DNA of 56,453 nt from Paractinoplanes deccanensis (GTDB taxonomy: Bacteria; Actinomycetota; Actinomycetes; Mycobacteriales; Micromonosporaceae): positions 1-56,453 of the forward strand of contig NZ_BOMI01000199.1 in assembly GCF_016862115.1 (NCBI RefSeq), in the 5' to 3' direction. A model generated the notes under the pieces. It worked only from the letters and a program-made list of their open reading frames with translations, searched no databases and had not been told where the DNA came from. Position numbers and translations under genes: made by a program. The stretch's first letter is position 1; each line of letters begins with the position of its first letter. Positions 18,758-27,421 of the stretch are shown here, piece after piece.

Positions 18758-19726
18758 ATGGCAGAAGAGATGCAGTCCCCGCTCGTGCTCGGGGCGATGA
18801 TGTTCGGGACCACCGTCGACGAGCAGACGTCTTTCGCCTTGCTCGACCGGTTCGTCGAACGCGGTGGCGTCTGGATCGACACCGCCGACTGCTATGCGTT
18901 CTGGGCGAGCGACAGCGGTCGCGGCGGCGACAGCGAGCGGCTGCTCGGGCGCTGGCTGGCCGCCCGCCCCGGCGTCCGCGACCGGGTGCGGATCGCCACC
19001 AAGGTGGGCGCCGAGCCGATCGAGCCGGGCTCCGCGCCGCTGCGCCGCGAAGGGCTGTCCCCCAAGGCGGTACGGGCGGCGTTCGCCGGCAGCCTCGACC
19101 GCATGGGCATCGACCACGTCGACCTGTTGTGGCTGCACCAGGAGGACCGTTCGACGCCCATCGAGCAGACCGTGGAGGCGCTCGCCGGCCTGCCCGCCGA
19201 CCGGTTCGGCGTCTCCAACCACCCCACCTGGCTGGTCGAGCGCGGCCGCGCCCACGCTCGGGCGATCGGCACGCGGCCCTTCGACGCCCTTCAGCTCAAC
19301 GCCACGTACCTGCGTCCCCGGCCCGGCACGTTGCCGCCCGGGGTGGTGCACCGCTTCGGGGTGCTCAGCGACGAACAGGCCGACTACGCCGCCGAGCACC
19401 GGATGGACCTGTGGGCCTACACCCCGCTGCTGTCCGGCGCCTACGACAATCCGGCAAAGCCCATCCCCGAGGTGTACGACCACCCGGGCACCACGACGCG
19501 GCTGAAGGCTCTCGACGAGGTGGCCGCCGAGGCCGAGGCCACCCGCGGGCAGGTGGTCCTCGCCTGGCTCCTGAGCCGCGGCATCCGCCCGATGCTGGGC
19601 GGCAGCAAGCTCGGCCAGCTGGACAGCGCCCTCGACGGCGTGGCGCTGAAGCTCAGCGACGACCAGCTGCGCCGCCTCACCAGCGCCGACCACTCGCCCT
19701 GGGCCGACCCGTACGCCCACCCCTGA
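18758..19726 (+). CDS. Aldo/keto reductase
   Basis: A 322-aa NADPH-dependent aldo/keto reductase with the full tetrad: Asp and Tyr in IDTADCYAFW, Lys in RIATKVG and His in LLWLHQED. The C-terminal nucleotide-binding region includes IRPMLGGSKLGQLDSAL. Three in-frame starts lie within 9 nt (GTG 18749, ATG 18752, ATG 18758). I chose 18758 because the MerR-type promoter predicts transcription starting there and there is no ribosome-binding site for any of them. A role in the neighbouring biosynthetic cluster is possible but not supported by operon structure; stress-induced detoxification of carbonyls fits the promoter type better. Confidence 0.9.
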   Translation: MAEEMQSPLVLGAMMFGTTVDEQTSFALLDRFVERGGVWIDTADCYAFWASDSGRGGDSERLLGRWLAARPGVRDRVRIATKVGAEPIEPGSAPLRREGLSPKAVRAAFAGSLDRMGIDHVDLLWLHQEDRSTPIEQTVEALAGLPADRFGVSNHPTWLVERGRAHARAIGTRPFDALQLNATYLRPRPGTLPPGVVHRFGVLSDEQADYAAEHRMDLWAYTPLLSGAYDNPAKPIPEVYDHPGTTTRLKALDEVAAEAEATRGQVVLAWLLSRGIRPMLGGSKLGQLDSALDGVALKLSDDQLRRLTSADHSPWADPYAHP

Positions 19727-19836
19727 CCGGCGATCGACGTGAGCCGCTGACCAGTACCTTCCGCCCTTCCGGACCGCCACCCATGCTCGTCCCGGCCGAT
19801 TGACGCGCCGTAACACATTGGTGACAATGAATGCTT

Positions 19837-19850
19837 TGGGAGCGCTCCCA
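19837..19850. promoter_or_regulatory. CelR-type operator before GH9 cellulase
   Basis: TGGGAGCGCTCCCA is a perfect 14-bp palindrome identical to the operator described for CelR of Thermobifida and CebR-type repressors. It lies 43 bp before the GH9 start and should confer cellobiose-relieved repression. Confidence 0.88.
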
Positions 19851-19892
19851 ACCCCCGTCCTCGCCGCTCCCCGAAGCTTGGAAGGACCCTCC

Positions 19893-22800
19893 GTGACTCC
19901 ACACTTGCGCAAGCGGGTCACCGCGCTGGCCGCGGCCGCCGTCGTGGCCACCGTGGCGCTGACATCCGTGTCGGTGCAGCCGGCGTCGGCCGACCCGGTG
20001 CAGCACATCCCCAACGGCGACTTCTCCACCGGGACGGCCGGCTGGTGGTCCACCGACAACGCCCCGATCTCCGCCACCGACGGAGAGCTCTGCGCCGCGG
20101 TCCCCGGCGGCACCACCAACGCCTGGGACGTCAGCCTCGGCCACAACGACATCCCGCTCGTCAACGGCGCCGCCTACCGGCTGAGCTTCCGCGCGCACGC
20201 CGGCACACCGGTGACCGTCCGGGCGAACGTGCAGCTCAACGAGGCGCCGTACACCACCGCACTGTCGCGGGCGGTGGCGCTGACCACCGAGGCGCAGACC
20301 TTCGAGTACGCCTTCACCGGCAACCTCGACTCGGCCGGCGGCACCCTGACGTTCCAGCTCGGCGGCGGCACCGGGGCCTTCACCTTCTGTCTCGACGACG
20401 TCTCGCTGACCAGCGACACCGCCGCGCCGCCGGCCGGTGCCGAGCAACTGGAGAACGGCGACTTCGCCGACGGCACCGCGGGCTGGTACTCCTACGGCAC
20501 CACGGCGACCGGTGCCGAGGACGGGCAGCTGTGCGCCACCGTGCCGGCCGGGCTGGCCAACCCCTGGGACGCCGGCATCGGGCAGAACAACGTCACGCTG
20601 ACGGCCGGTTCCTCATACACACTGTCGTTCGACGCCACGGCGAGCCCCGGCGCCACCGTGCGGGCGGCCGTCCAACTCGGCGCCGACCCGTACACGTCGT
20701 ACCTCAGCCGGGACGTGGCGCTGACCCCCACCCGGCAGCATCTGGAGTACACCTTCACCGCCCCGGAGGACACCACGTTGGGCCAGGTCGCCTTCCAGGT
20801 CGGCGGCGCCGCCGCGGAATACCGGCTGTGCCTGGACAACGTGTCGCTGATCGGCGGCGAGGCGGAACCGCCGTACGTGCCGGAGACCGGGCCGCGGGTC
20901 CGGGTCAACCAGGTCGGCTACCTGCCGGCCGGGCCGAAGAACGCGACGCTTGTCACCGACGCCACCGCGGCGCTGGACTGGCAGCTCAACAACGCCGCCG
21001 GTGACGTGGTCACCTCGGGACGCAGCACGCCGCGCGGGGTGGACGCCGCCTCAGGGCAGAACGTCCACACCATCGACTTCTCCGCCTACACCACCGCGGG
21101 CACCGGCTACACGCTCGTCGCCGACGGGCAGACCAGCCACCCGTTCGACATCTCCGGCACCCTTTACCGGCAGCTGCGCTCGGACGCCCTGCAGTTCTTC
21201 TACATCCAGCGCAGCGGCATCGCGATCGACGGCGATCTGGTCGGCCGGCAGTACGCCCGGCCGGCCGGTCACCTCGGCGTGGCCCCGAACAAGGGCGACA
21301 CCAGCGTGCCGTGCCGGGCCGGCTCCTGCGACTACCGCCTCGACGTGCGCGGCGGCTGGTACGACGCCGGCGACCACGGCAAGTACGTGGTGAACGGCGG
21401 CATAGCCGTGCAGCAGCTGATGAGCAGCTTCGAACGCACCAAGACCGCGGTCACCGCCGACGGCGGCGCCGGCCTGGCCGACAGCACGCTGCGGGTGCCC
21501 GAGCGCGGCAACCAGGTTCCCGACATCCTCGACGAGGCCCGCTGGGAGCTCGAGTTCCTCATGCGGATGCAGGTGCCGGCGGGTAAGCCGTTCGCCGGTA
21601 TGGCCCACCACAAGATCCACGACGCCAACTGGACCGGTCTGCCGATGCAGCCCGAGGACGACCCCGAGCAGCGCGAGCTGCAGCCGCCCTCGACGGCGGC
21701 CACGCTGAACCTGGCGGCCACCGCCGCCCAGGGCGCGCGGCTGTTCGCGCCGTACGACGCGGCGTTCTCGGCCAAGCTGCTGGCCTCGGCTCGCACCGCC
21801 TACGCCGCGGCCAAGGCGAACCCGGCCAAGCTCGCCCAGGACCTGGGCGGGGGCGGCGGATCGTACGGCGACAACGACGTCTCCGACGAGTTCTACTGGG
21901 CGGCCGCGGAGCTCTACCTGACGACCGGCGAGGCGGCTTTCCTGGCCGACGTGACCGCGTCCCCGCACCACACCGGCGACGTCTTCGCCGCCACCGGCTT
22001 CGGCTGGGGCAGCACCGCGGCGCTGGGCCGGCTCGACCTGGCCACGGTGCCGAGCGCGCTGCCGGCCGCCGACCGGCAACGGGTCCGCCAGTCGGTGCTC
22101 ACCGCCGCCGACAACTACCTGGCCACGCTCGAAGCGCAGGCGTACGGCCTGCCGATGCCGGGCAACGCGGGCAGCTACTTCTGGGGCGGCAACAGCAACA
22201 TCCTCAACAACGTGCAGGTGCTGGCGACAGCGTTCGACCTGACCGGCACGGCGAAGTACCGCGACGGAGCGGTGCGGGGCGTCGACTACATCTTCGGCCG
22301 CAACGCGCTCAACCAGTCGTACGTCACCGGCTGGGGCGAGAAGGCGTCGCAGAACCAGCACAGCCGGATCTACGCGCACCAGAAGGACGCGGCGCTGCCG
22401 CACCCGCCGGCCGGATCGCTGGCCGGGGGCGCCAACGCCGGGCTCGACGACCCGTACGCGAAGGATCTGCTCGCCGGCTGCAAGCCGATGTTCTGCTACG
22501 TCGACGACATCGAGTCGTACGCGACGAACGAGGTCGCCATCAACTGGAACTCCGCGCTGGCCTGGGTGGCGTCCTTCCTGGCCGATCAGGGAGCGGGTGA
22601 GCCGGTCGCCGCGGCGGCGTGCCGGGCCTCGTACACCAACTACGGCGACTGGGCGGACGGGAGCGGGTTCACCGCGCAGCTGGCCGTCACGAACACCGGC
22701 ACCACCACCATCGACGGCTGGGCGGTGCGCTTCGCCTTCCTCGGCGGCCAGCGTGTCCGCGAGGCGTGGTCGGCCGAGACGGCGCAGTCCGGCGCCACGG

Positions 22801-22943
22801 TGACGGCCCGCAACACCACCACGAACCGGCGCCTCCAGCCGGGGGCGACCGTGTACTTCGGCTTCAACGCCACCACGCCGGGCGGGCCGAACCCGTCACC
22901 GGAGCTGATCACCCTCAACGGGGCGGCCTGCGGCCGGTCCTGA
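19893..22943 (+). CDS. Secreted GH9 endoglucanase with two CBM4/9 and a CBM2
   Basis: A 1016-aa secreted cellulase. GTG start with GAAGGA 6 nt upstream. A signal peptide ends at ASA-DPV near residue 36. Two CBM4/9 jelly rolls follow (each opens with a NGDF...GTAGW motif and closes with CLDxVSL). Then comes an Ig-like CelD N-terminal domain (RVRVNQVGYLPAG) and the GH9 (alpha/alpha)6 catalytic domain. The catalytic aspartates are in GGWYDAGDHGKYV and the proton-donor Glu in ATNEVAINWNS. The C-terminal CBM2 spans the last 110 residues with flanking cysteines (AACRASYTN and NGAACGRS). This layout is that of processive or endo-acting actinomycete cellulases. It acts outside the cell on crystalline or amorphous cellulose and is controlled by the CelR operator upstream. 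Confidence 0.95.
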   Translation: MTPHLRKRVTALAAAAVVATVALTSVSVQPASADPVQHIPNGDFSTGTAGWWSTDNAPISATDGELCAAVPGGTTNAWDVSLGHNDIPLVNGAAYRLSFRAHAGTPVTVRANVQLNEAPYTTALSRAVALTTEAQTFEYAFTGNLDSAGGTLTFQLGGGTGAFTFCLDDVSLTSDTAAPPAGAEQLENGDFADGTAGWYSYGTTATGAEDGQLCATVPAGLANPWDAGIGQNNVTLTAGSSYTLSFDATASPGATVRAAVQLGADPYTSYLSRDVALTPTRQHLEYTFTAPEDTTLGQVAFQVGGAAAEYRLCLDNVSLIGGEAEPPYVPETGPRVRVNQVGYLPAGPKNATLVTDATAALDWQLNNAAGDVVTSGRSTPRGVDAASGQNVHTIDFSAYTTAGTGYTLVADGQTSHPFDISGTLYRQLRSDALQFFYIQRSGIAIDGDLVGRQYARPAGHLGVAPNKGDTSVPCRAGSCDYRLDVRGGWYDAGDHGKYVVNGGIAVQQLMSSFERTKTAVTADGGAGLADSTLRVPERGNQVPDILDEARWELEFLMRMQVPAGKPFAGMAHHKIHDANWTGLPMQPEDDPEQRELQPPSTAATLNLAATAAQGARLFAPYDAAFSAKLLASARTAYAAAKANPAKLAQDLGGGGGSYGDNDVSDEFYWAAAELYLTTGEAAFLADVTASPHHTGDVFAATGFGWGSTAALGRLDLATVPSALPAADRQRVRQSVLTAADNYLATLEAQAYGLPMPGNAGSYFWGGNSNILNNVQVLATAFDLTGTAKYRDGAVRGVDYIFGRNALNQSYVTGWGEKASQNQHSRIYAHQKDAALPHPPAGSLAGGANAGLDDPYAKDLLAGCKPMFCYVDDIESYATNEVAINWNSALAWVASFLADQGAGEPVAAAACRASYTNYGDWADGSGFTAQLAVTNTGTTTIDGWAVRFAFLGGQRVREAWSAETAQSGATVTARNTTTNRRLQPGATVYFGFNATTPGGPNPSPELITLNGAACGRS

Positions 22944-22949
22944 CCGGGT

Positions 22950-22980
22950 GGGGCCGGCCGGCGCGTGGCCGGCCGGCCCC
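22950..22980. terminator. Bidirectional terminator between GH9 and GH6 genes
   Basis: A perfect 13-bp GC stem (22950-22962 with 22968-22980) closes a 5-nt loop and sits just after the GH9 stop, between two convergent genes. There is no T-tract, as is common in high-GC actinomycetes. Confidence 0.7.
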
Positions 22981-23047
22981 TGATCGCCCCCGGCCGGAGC
23001 CACCGGAGAGCGGGAGCGATCAGTGCACGCCGGGCGCGGGCGCCCGG

Positions 23048-24013
23048 CTAGTAACCGAAGATCATCTTGTACGCCACCTCGGGCAGGAACTGCCCAGCGC
23101 TGGAGCCGGCACCGACACCGCAGTTGCCGTCGGACTCCCCCGGCGTCTTGAGCCAGAGCAGCATCTCCGCCCCGCCGCCGAGCTGGCTGGGCGTGCCGAT
23201 CCGCCGGCCGGACGGGTTGCACCACTGGCCGTTGGAGCCGTTGCCGTTGCGGCTGGTGTCGATCACGAACGGCTTGGTGTAGCCGTAGGCGCGCAAGGCC
23301 GACGCGACCCGGTTGCCGTAGTTGGCGTTGTCGCCGGTGGTGAAGTAGTTCGAGACGTTGAGCGCGAAGCCGTGCGCGCTCGCCACACCGGCCATGGTGA
23401 GGCGCTGCGCCATCGTCGATGCGTCGACCCAGCCGGGGTTGCCCGCGTCGAGGTAGGCCCACGTGTTGGGGGCCTTGGCGCGGAACTGGGCGGCGGCGCG
23501 GGAGAGCATGCCCACGCGGTCGTTGATCTGCGCCTGGCTCATGCAGCTGAAGTCGCCGAGCGAGTCCGGTTCGATGACCACCACGGCCGGGCGGTTGCCG
23601 ATCGCGGCGGCGAAGGACGCGATCCACGCGTCGTACGCGCCGACGCTGCCGGCGCCGCCCCCGGAGTGACCACCGCAGGCGTCGCGGCCGGGGATGTTGT
23701 AGGCCACCAGGATGGGCAGCTTGTCGACGGCGTCCGCGGCGCCGACATACCGGCTCACGGCGCTCGAGATGTCGCCGCTCCAGTTGCCGAACCAGCTGGC
23801 CATCGGCTTCTGGGCGATCTGCGTGCGGATCGCCGCGGCGCGCCCGTCGCCGGGGTTGGCGGCCGCCCACGCCGCCGGGCTGGAGTTGGGGTTCACATAG
23901 AACCCGCTGGTCTGGCCGACCGGGTCGGCATGGGCCGCGGTGGCGTTCACCAGGACGGCGGACACGGCCATCGCCAGCGCGGCGGCGAGCGTGCGGGAAC
24001 GGAGTGCTCTCAT
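23048..24013 (-). CDS. Secreted GH6 cellulase (endoglucanase type)
   Basis: A 321-aa secreted enzyme with a signal peptide ending ATAAHA-DPV. The GH6 barrel signatures are GFYVNPNSSPAAW at the start of the catalytic domain, ILVAYNIPGRDACGG with an active-site Asp, and VVVIEPDSLGDFSC with the catalytic acid. The C-terminal VIDTSRNGNGSNGQWCNP and LLWLKTPGESDG segments are typical. Length and lack of long loops fit an endoglucanase such as Thermobifida Cel6A rather than a tunnel-forming cellobiohydrolase; this is inference. It has no carbohydrate-binding module, unlike its two neighbours. A CelR-type palindrome lies 50 bp upstream of the ATG. Confidence 0.94.
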   Translation of the reverse strand: MRALRSRTLAAALAMAVSAVLVNATAAHADPVGQTSGFYVNPNSSPAAWAAANPGDGRAAAIRTQIAQKPMASWFGNWSGDISSAVSRYVGAADAVDKLPILVAYNIPGRDACGGHSGGGAGSVGAYDAWIASFAAAIGNRPAVVVIEPDSLGDFSCMSQAQINDRVGMLSRAAAQFRAKAPNTWAYLDAGNPGWVDASTMAQRLTMAGVASAHGFALNVSNYFTTGDNANYGNRVASALRAYGYTKPFVIDTSRNGNGSNGQWCNPSGRRIGTPSQLGGGAEMLLWLKTPGESDGNCGVGAGSSAGQFLPEVAYKMIFGY

Positions 24014-24062
24014 CGGCAGGTCTCCTAAGCGCGGGGGATCGTTCAGGGTCTGCGGTACAAGA

Positions 24063-24078
24063 CTGGAAGCGCTTCCAG
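24063..24078. promoter_or_regulatory. CelR-like operator before GH6 cellulase
   Basis: CTGGAAGCGCTTCCAG is a perfect 16-bp palindrome. Its core differs from the GH9 operator at two symmetric positions (GGGAGC to GGAAGC). It lies in the divergent region between the GH6 gene and the LacI-type repressor gene. Confidence 0.78.
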
Positions 24079-24172
24079 CCTTTATTCATACATATCGATT
24101 CCGATGGTCGGCCACTGCCTCGGAGAAGTCAAGGAATCGCCCGTCGACAGAACCGAGCCCGCCCGACCTGAC

Positions 24173-24186
24173 CGGGAGCGCTTCCA
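24173..24186. promoter_or_regulatory. CelR-like operator before the repressor gene
   Basis: CGGGAGCGCTTCCA is an imperfect version of the same 14-bp palindrome, about 77 bp upstream of the repressor ATG, suggesting autoregulation with weaker binding. Confidence 0.65.
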
Positions 24187-24262
24187 GGGCTGGGCCGATC
24201 GACCGCTATGCATGGACGGCCGCTATGATCGTTCAGCGGTCACGGAAGGACCCGGCATCGAG

Positions 24263-25276
24263 ATGACAGCAGAGACGCCCCGGCGGCAACCCACCCTCGA
24301 CGAGGTGGCCGAGCGCGCGGGCGTGTCACGCTCGGCCGCGTCCCGGGTGATCAACAAGGCTCCGCACGTCAGCCGGGCCACCCGCGAGGCCGTCGAGAAA
24401 GCCATCCAGGACATGGGCTACCGGCCCAACCGCGCGGCGCGCGCGCTCGCCACCCAGCAGACCGGCATCGTCGCCCTCGCCGTCTCGCACGACGATCCCG
24501 AGCTGTTCGCCGACCCGTTCTTCGCCCAGGTCATCGCCGGCGTCTCGACGGCGCTCGAGGACACCGACTTCCACCTGCTGCTCTGCCTGGCCAGCTCCGA
24601 TCGCGGCCGGTCCCGGCTGACGAACCTGCTGCACGCCCGCGGCGTCGACGGCGTCATGCTGATGGCGCTGCGCGAGGACGACCCGCTCACCGACATCGTG
24701 AGCAAGGCGGGACTGCCCGCGGTCCACGGTGGCCGGCCGTTCGGGTTCGAGCCGTCGTGGTACGTGGACTCCGACAACGTCGGCGGGGCGCGGCTCGCCA
24801 CCGAGCACCTCGTCGGCATCGGCCGCACCCGGATCGTCACCATCACCGGCCAGCTCCGCACGCGGGTCGGCGAGGACCGCTACCGCGGCTATCGCGAAGC
24901 GATGGTCATGTCGGGCCTGACCCCGCACGGCATGGCGGAGGCCGACTTCACCGAGGCGGGCGGGGCGGCCGCGATGCGAACGCTGCTCGACCGGCACCCC
25001 GCCCTCGACGCCGTCTTCGCCGCCAGCGACAACATGGCGGCCGGCGCGCTGCGCGTGCTCAACGAGCTCGGCAGGTCGGTGCCGGCCGACGTGGCGGTGG
25101 TGGGCTTCGACGACCTCGGCATCGCCGAGCTGACCGAGCCGCCCCTGACGACCGTGCACCAGTCGATACAGGCGCTGGGCACGGAGATGACCCGGACGCT
25201 CCTCGGCCTGATCGCCGGACAGGAGCGTACGTCGATCATCCTGCCCACCCACCTGGTCCGCCGCGGCTCCGCCTGA
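24263..25276 (+). CDS. celR: LacI-family repressor, CelR/CebR-like
   Basis: A 337-aa LacI/GalR regulator. The DNA-binding helix-turn-helix and hinge are PTLDEVAERAGVSRSAASRVIN and NRAARALATQQT. The periplasmic-binding-like core follows, with FADPFFAQVIAGV, the VDSDNVGGARLATEHL sugar-pocket strand, FAASDNMAAGAL, and VGFDDLGIAELTEPPLTTV. Its setting among cellulases, each preceded by TGGGAGCGCTCCCA-like sites, makes it the likely repressor of all of them with cellobiose or a related cello-oligosaccharide as inducer. I start it at ATG 24263; an in-frame ATG at 24212 would add 17 residues and cannot be excluded because the GGAAGGA lies 12 nt from the chosen start. Confidence 0.9.
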   Translation: MTAETPRRQPTLDEVAERAGVSRSAASRVINKAPHVSRATREAVEKAIQDMGYRPNRAARALATQQTGIVALAVSHDDPELFADPFFAQVIAGVSTALEDTDFHLLLCLASSDRGRSRLTNLLHARGVDGVMLMALREDDPLTDIVSKAGLPAVHGGRPFGFEPSWYVDSDNVGGARLATEHLVGIGRTRIVTITGQLRTRVGEDRYRGYREAMVMSGLTPHGMAEADFTEAGGAAAMRTLLDRHPALDAVFAASDNMAAGALRVLNELGRSVPADVAVVGFDDLGIAELTEPPLTTVHQSIQALGTEMTRTLLGLIAGQERTSIILPTHLVRRGSA

Positions 25277-25281
25277 CGCCT

Positions 25282-25308
25282 CCCCTCGTGTGGGCCTCCC
25301 CCGAGGGG
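25282..25308. terminator. Hairpin between convergent repressor and esterase genes
   Basis: A 7-bp stem CCCCTCG/CGAGGGG with a 13-nt loop lies in the 40-bp gap between two convergent stops. It is short but well placed. Confidence 0.45.
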
Positions 25309-25316
25309 ACGGAAAC

Positions 25317-26660
25317 TCAGCCGGCGCCGCAGGCGGCGCCGTTGAGGGCGAAGCCGGACGCGGCGCCGGCGTTACCCGTGTGTGTCGCCTGGAAGCCGAT
25401 GCTGACAGAGCCGCCGGCCGGGATCGCGGCGTTGTAGGACACGTTGGCCGCGGTCACCGCGCCGGAGCTGGGCGTGTAGGTGGCGTTCCAGCCCGAGGTG
25501 ATCGTCTGCCCGGCGGGCAACATGAAGCCCAGCGACCACCCGGTGACGGCCGTGGCCGACGTGTTGGTGATCGTGATGCTCTCGGTCAGGCCGGTGTTCC
25601 AGGCGCTGACCGTGGCCGCGACCCGGCACGCCCCCGAGCCGGCCGGCGGCGAGGTCGGCGGTGAAGTCGGCGGTGAAGTCGGCGGTGAAGTCGGCGGTGA
25701 AGTCGGCGGCGAGGTCGGCGGGGTCGAGGTGCCGTCGAGACCGAGGAACGAGATCGCGTACGCCAGCTGGCCGGACATCGGCAGCGCGTGCCCCACGCCG
25801 GCGATGCTGATGCCCTCGACCGTGGCCCGGGTGCTCGTGGTGCCGTACCGGGTGCGCGTCCACGACGACTGGGGATGGTCGGTGAACGCGGGGGTCTGGC
25901 TCAGCCCGTGCAGGGCGGTCCACTGTTTGATCTCCTCGCCGAAGTTCGGGTAGGCGAGCGTCGTGTCGGTGGTGCCGTGCCACAGCTGCATCCGCGGGTA
26001 GCTGCCGCTGTATCCCGGATACATCGCGCGGGCCTGGCTCGCCCACTGGTCGGCGGTCTTGATCAGGCGCCCGCCGGAGCAGGTGCTGTTCCACAGCGAG
26101 CCGTCGGTGGTCGCGAAGCAGCCGGCCGGGACGCCGGAGAACGCCGAGGCGGCCGCGAACACGTCCGGATACTGGGCGGCGAGCACGTTCGTCATCATCG
26201 CGCCCGAGGAGAAGCCGCTGACCACGATGCGGGCCGGGTCGACGTTGTAGCGCGAGCGGGCCCAGGCCACCATCGACATGATGCCGGTGGAGTCGCTGCC
26301 GCCGTCGCGCCTGAGGGCCTGCGGCGTCGAGACGTCGAAGCAGCTTCCGCTCCGGGTGGCCTCGGGCAGCACGATGACGTAGCCGTAGCGGTCGGCCGCG
26401 GTGACGTAGTCGCGGCCGTTGCCGTTGAAGATGCCGCCGGCCGAACCGCTGCAGTAGTGCACGAGCAGCAGCAAAGCCGGTCTCGGCGCCACGTTGTCCG
26501 GCACGTAGACGTACATGTTGAGGTTCGTCGGGTTGTTGCCGAAGCCGGTCACCCGGGTCAGCGAGGCCGCGGCGGCGGGCCGGGCCACCAGCAGCACCGT
26601 GGCCGCGATCAGGGGAAGCATGGCCATCGAGAGGGCGAGGCGCAGATACCTTCGCACCAC
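25317..26660 (-). CDS. Secreted CE1-like polysaccharide esterase with CBM2
   Basis: A 447-aa secreted protein. The signal peptide ends near ARPAAA-ASL. Residues of about 35 to 315 form an esterase of the PHB-depolymerase/CE1 type (acetylxylan or feruloyl esterase): LLLLVHYCSGSAGG oxyanion region, GFSSGAMM nucleophile elbow, HGTTDTT with the acid and GVGHALP with the His. A linker of repeated TSPP units leads to a C-terminal CBM2 (cysteines in GACRV and NGAACGAG). It should deacetylate or deferuloylate hemicellulose next to cellulose. Two GTG codons are adjacent at the start; the second (26657) has better spacing from AAAGGAG. A CelR-type operator lies 46 bp upstream, so it belongs to the cellulase regulon. 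Confidence 0.9.
   Translation of the reverse strand: MVRRYLRLALSMAMLPLIAATVLLVARPAAAASLTRVTGFGNNPTNLNMYVYVPDNVAPRPALLLLVHYCSGSAGGIFNGNGRDYVTAADRYGYVIVLPEATRSGSCFDVSTPQALRRDGGSDSTGIMSMVAWARSRYNVDPARIVVSGFSSGAMMTNVLAAQYPDVFAAASAFSGVPAGCFATTDGSLWNSTCSGGRLIKTADQWASQARAMYPGYSGSYPRMQLWHGTTDTTLAYPNFGEEIKQWTALHGLSQTPAFTDHPQSSWTRTRYGTTSTRATVEGISIAGVGHALPMSGQLAYAISFLGLDGTSTPPTSPPTSPPTSPPTSPPTSPPTSPPAGSGACRVAATVSAWNTGLTESITITNTSATAVTGWSLGFMLPAGQTITSGWNATYTPSSGAVTAANVSYNAAIPAGGSVSIGFQATHTGNAGAASGFALNGAACGAG
25645..25716. repeat. Six 12-bp tandem repeats encoding the TSPP linker
   Basis: Units of GGCGGTGAAGTC (the first and last read GGCGGCGAGGTC) repeat six times in register with the reading frame of the esterase and encode its Pro/Thr/Ser linker. 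The middle four units are identical, which suggests recent slippage expansion. Confidence 0.9.
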
Positions 26661-26705
26661 GGCTCCTTTCCGCGAGCACGCGTTGACACCGTGGTCCGGA
26701 TGTTA

Positions 26706-26719
26706 CGGGAGCGCTCCCA
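26706..26719. promoter_or_regulatory. CelR-type operator before CBM2 esterase
   Basis: CGGGAGCGCTCCCA matches the GH9 operator at 13 of 14 positions and lies 46 bp upstream of the esterase start, so this gene belongs to the same regulon. Confidence 0.83.
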
Positions 26720-26842
26720 TGCATTCAAGAAAGTGAATACGTCCGGAAGGCGGCCGGGCCGCGACGCCGGGTCCTGCCCGTAGGCAGGGGTCCCGTTCGG
26801 CGTGCGTCACGGCCTGGCCGCCTTGGCCTCCGGCTGTCCGGC

Positions 26843-27331
26843 TCAGGCTCTCGAGCCCGGAGGATTCCGGCGCAGGCTGATCTTCCCGGCCCGCACCATC
26901 TCGGCCGCGGCCGGGCCCAGCCTCTCCGGGCCCCATTCCACCGGCACCGCCGGCGCGTAACGGCGTATCCACTTGAACAGGCCGGTGGCGGCCTTGCTGA
27001 ACGGATCGTCATCGTGCGGCAGGTAGTAGAACCGCCCCGGGAAGAGCTGATCGCCGTCGAGCTTCGAGAACCACCATTCGATCAGCGGCCCCGACTGGAC
27101 GCTCATCACCCACTCGTCCCTCGCCTCGACGAAGCGCGGCTCCAGCCGAGCCACCTGCGACGCGAGGCCGATGAGCCGGGCCATGCCGTCCCGGGAGTCG
27201 GTGGTCACCAGGGAGGCCCGGCCGGCCGAGCGCTCCCGCAGCAGCACGCACCCGAGTTCGCGCACATAGTCGTCGACCGCCGGCCGATCCTCGGGATGCA
27301 GATAAACCTTGAGCTGTCTACCGGTCGCCAT
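26843..27331 (-). CDS. Hypothetical protein, divergent from XRE regulator
   Basis: A 162-aa soluble protein that I do not recognise. It has no signal peptide or membrane segment. The N-terminal strand RQLKVYLHPEDRPAVDDYV resembles a small alpha/beta domain, and the middle carries an aromatic cluster, SGPLIEWWFSKLDG and FPGRFYYLPHDDDPF. The C-terminus is basic (GKISLRRNPPGSRA). Start at ATG 27331 with GGAAAGG 7 nt upstream; ATG 27334 is adjacent. It is transcribed away from an XRE-type regulator with a gap of 90 bp, which often marks a regulator and its target. A defence or toxin-antitoxin role is possible but unsupported by any motif I can see. Confidence 0.65.
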   Translation of the reverse strand: MATGRQLKVYLHPEDRPAVDDYVRELGCVLLRERSAGRASLVTTDSRDGMARLIGLASQVARLEPRFVEARDEWVMSVQSGPLIEWWFSKLDGDQLFPGRFYYLPHDDDPFSKAATGLFKWIRRYAPAVPVEWGPERLGPAAAEMVRAGKISLRRNPPGSRA

Positions 27332-27421
27332 CATTTGACCTTTCCATCGGCGCACAAGTTCGCGCCACGACGCGCTCCGGCGGCCTCACAGGTGGACGTT
27401 CAGCCCGTATAGGATCCAGCA

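Noticed and set aside
25645..25716. Tandem 12-bp repeat as regulatory iterons
   Set aside because: It is in frame within the esterase gene and encodes its TSPP linker.
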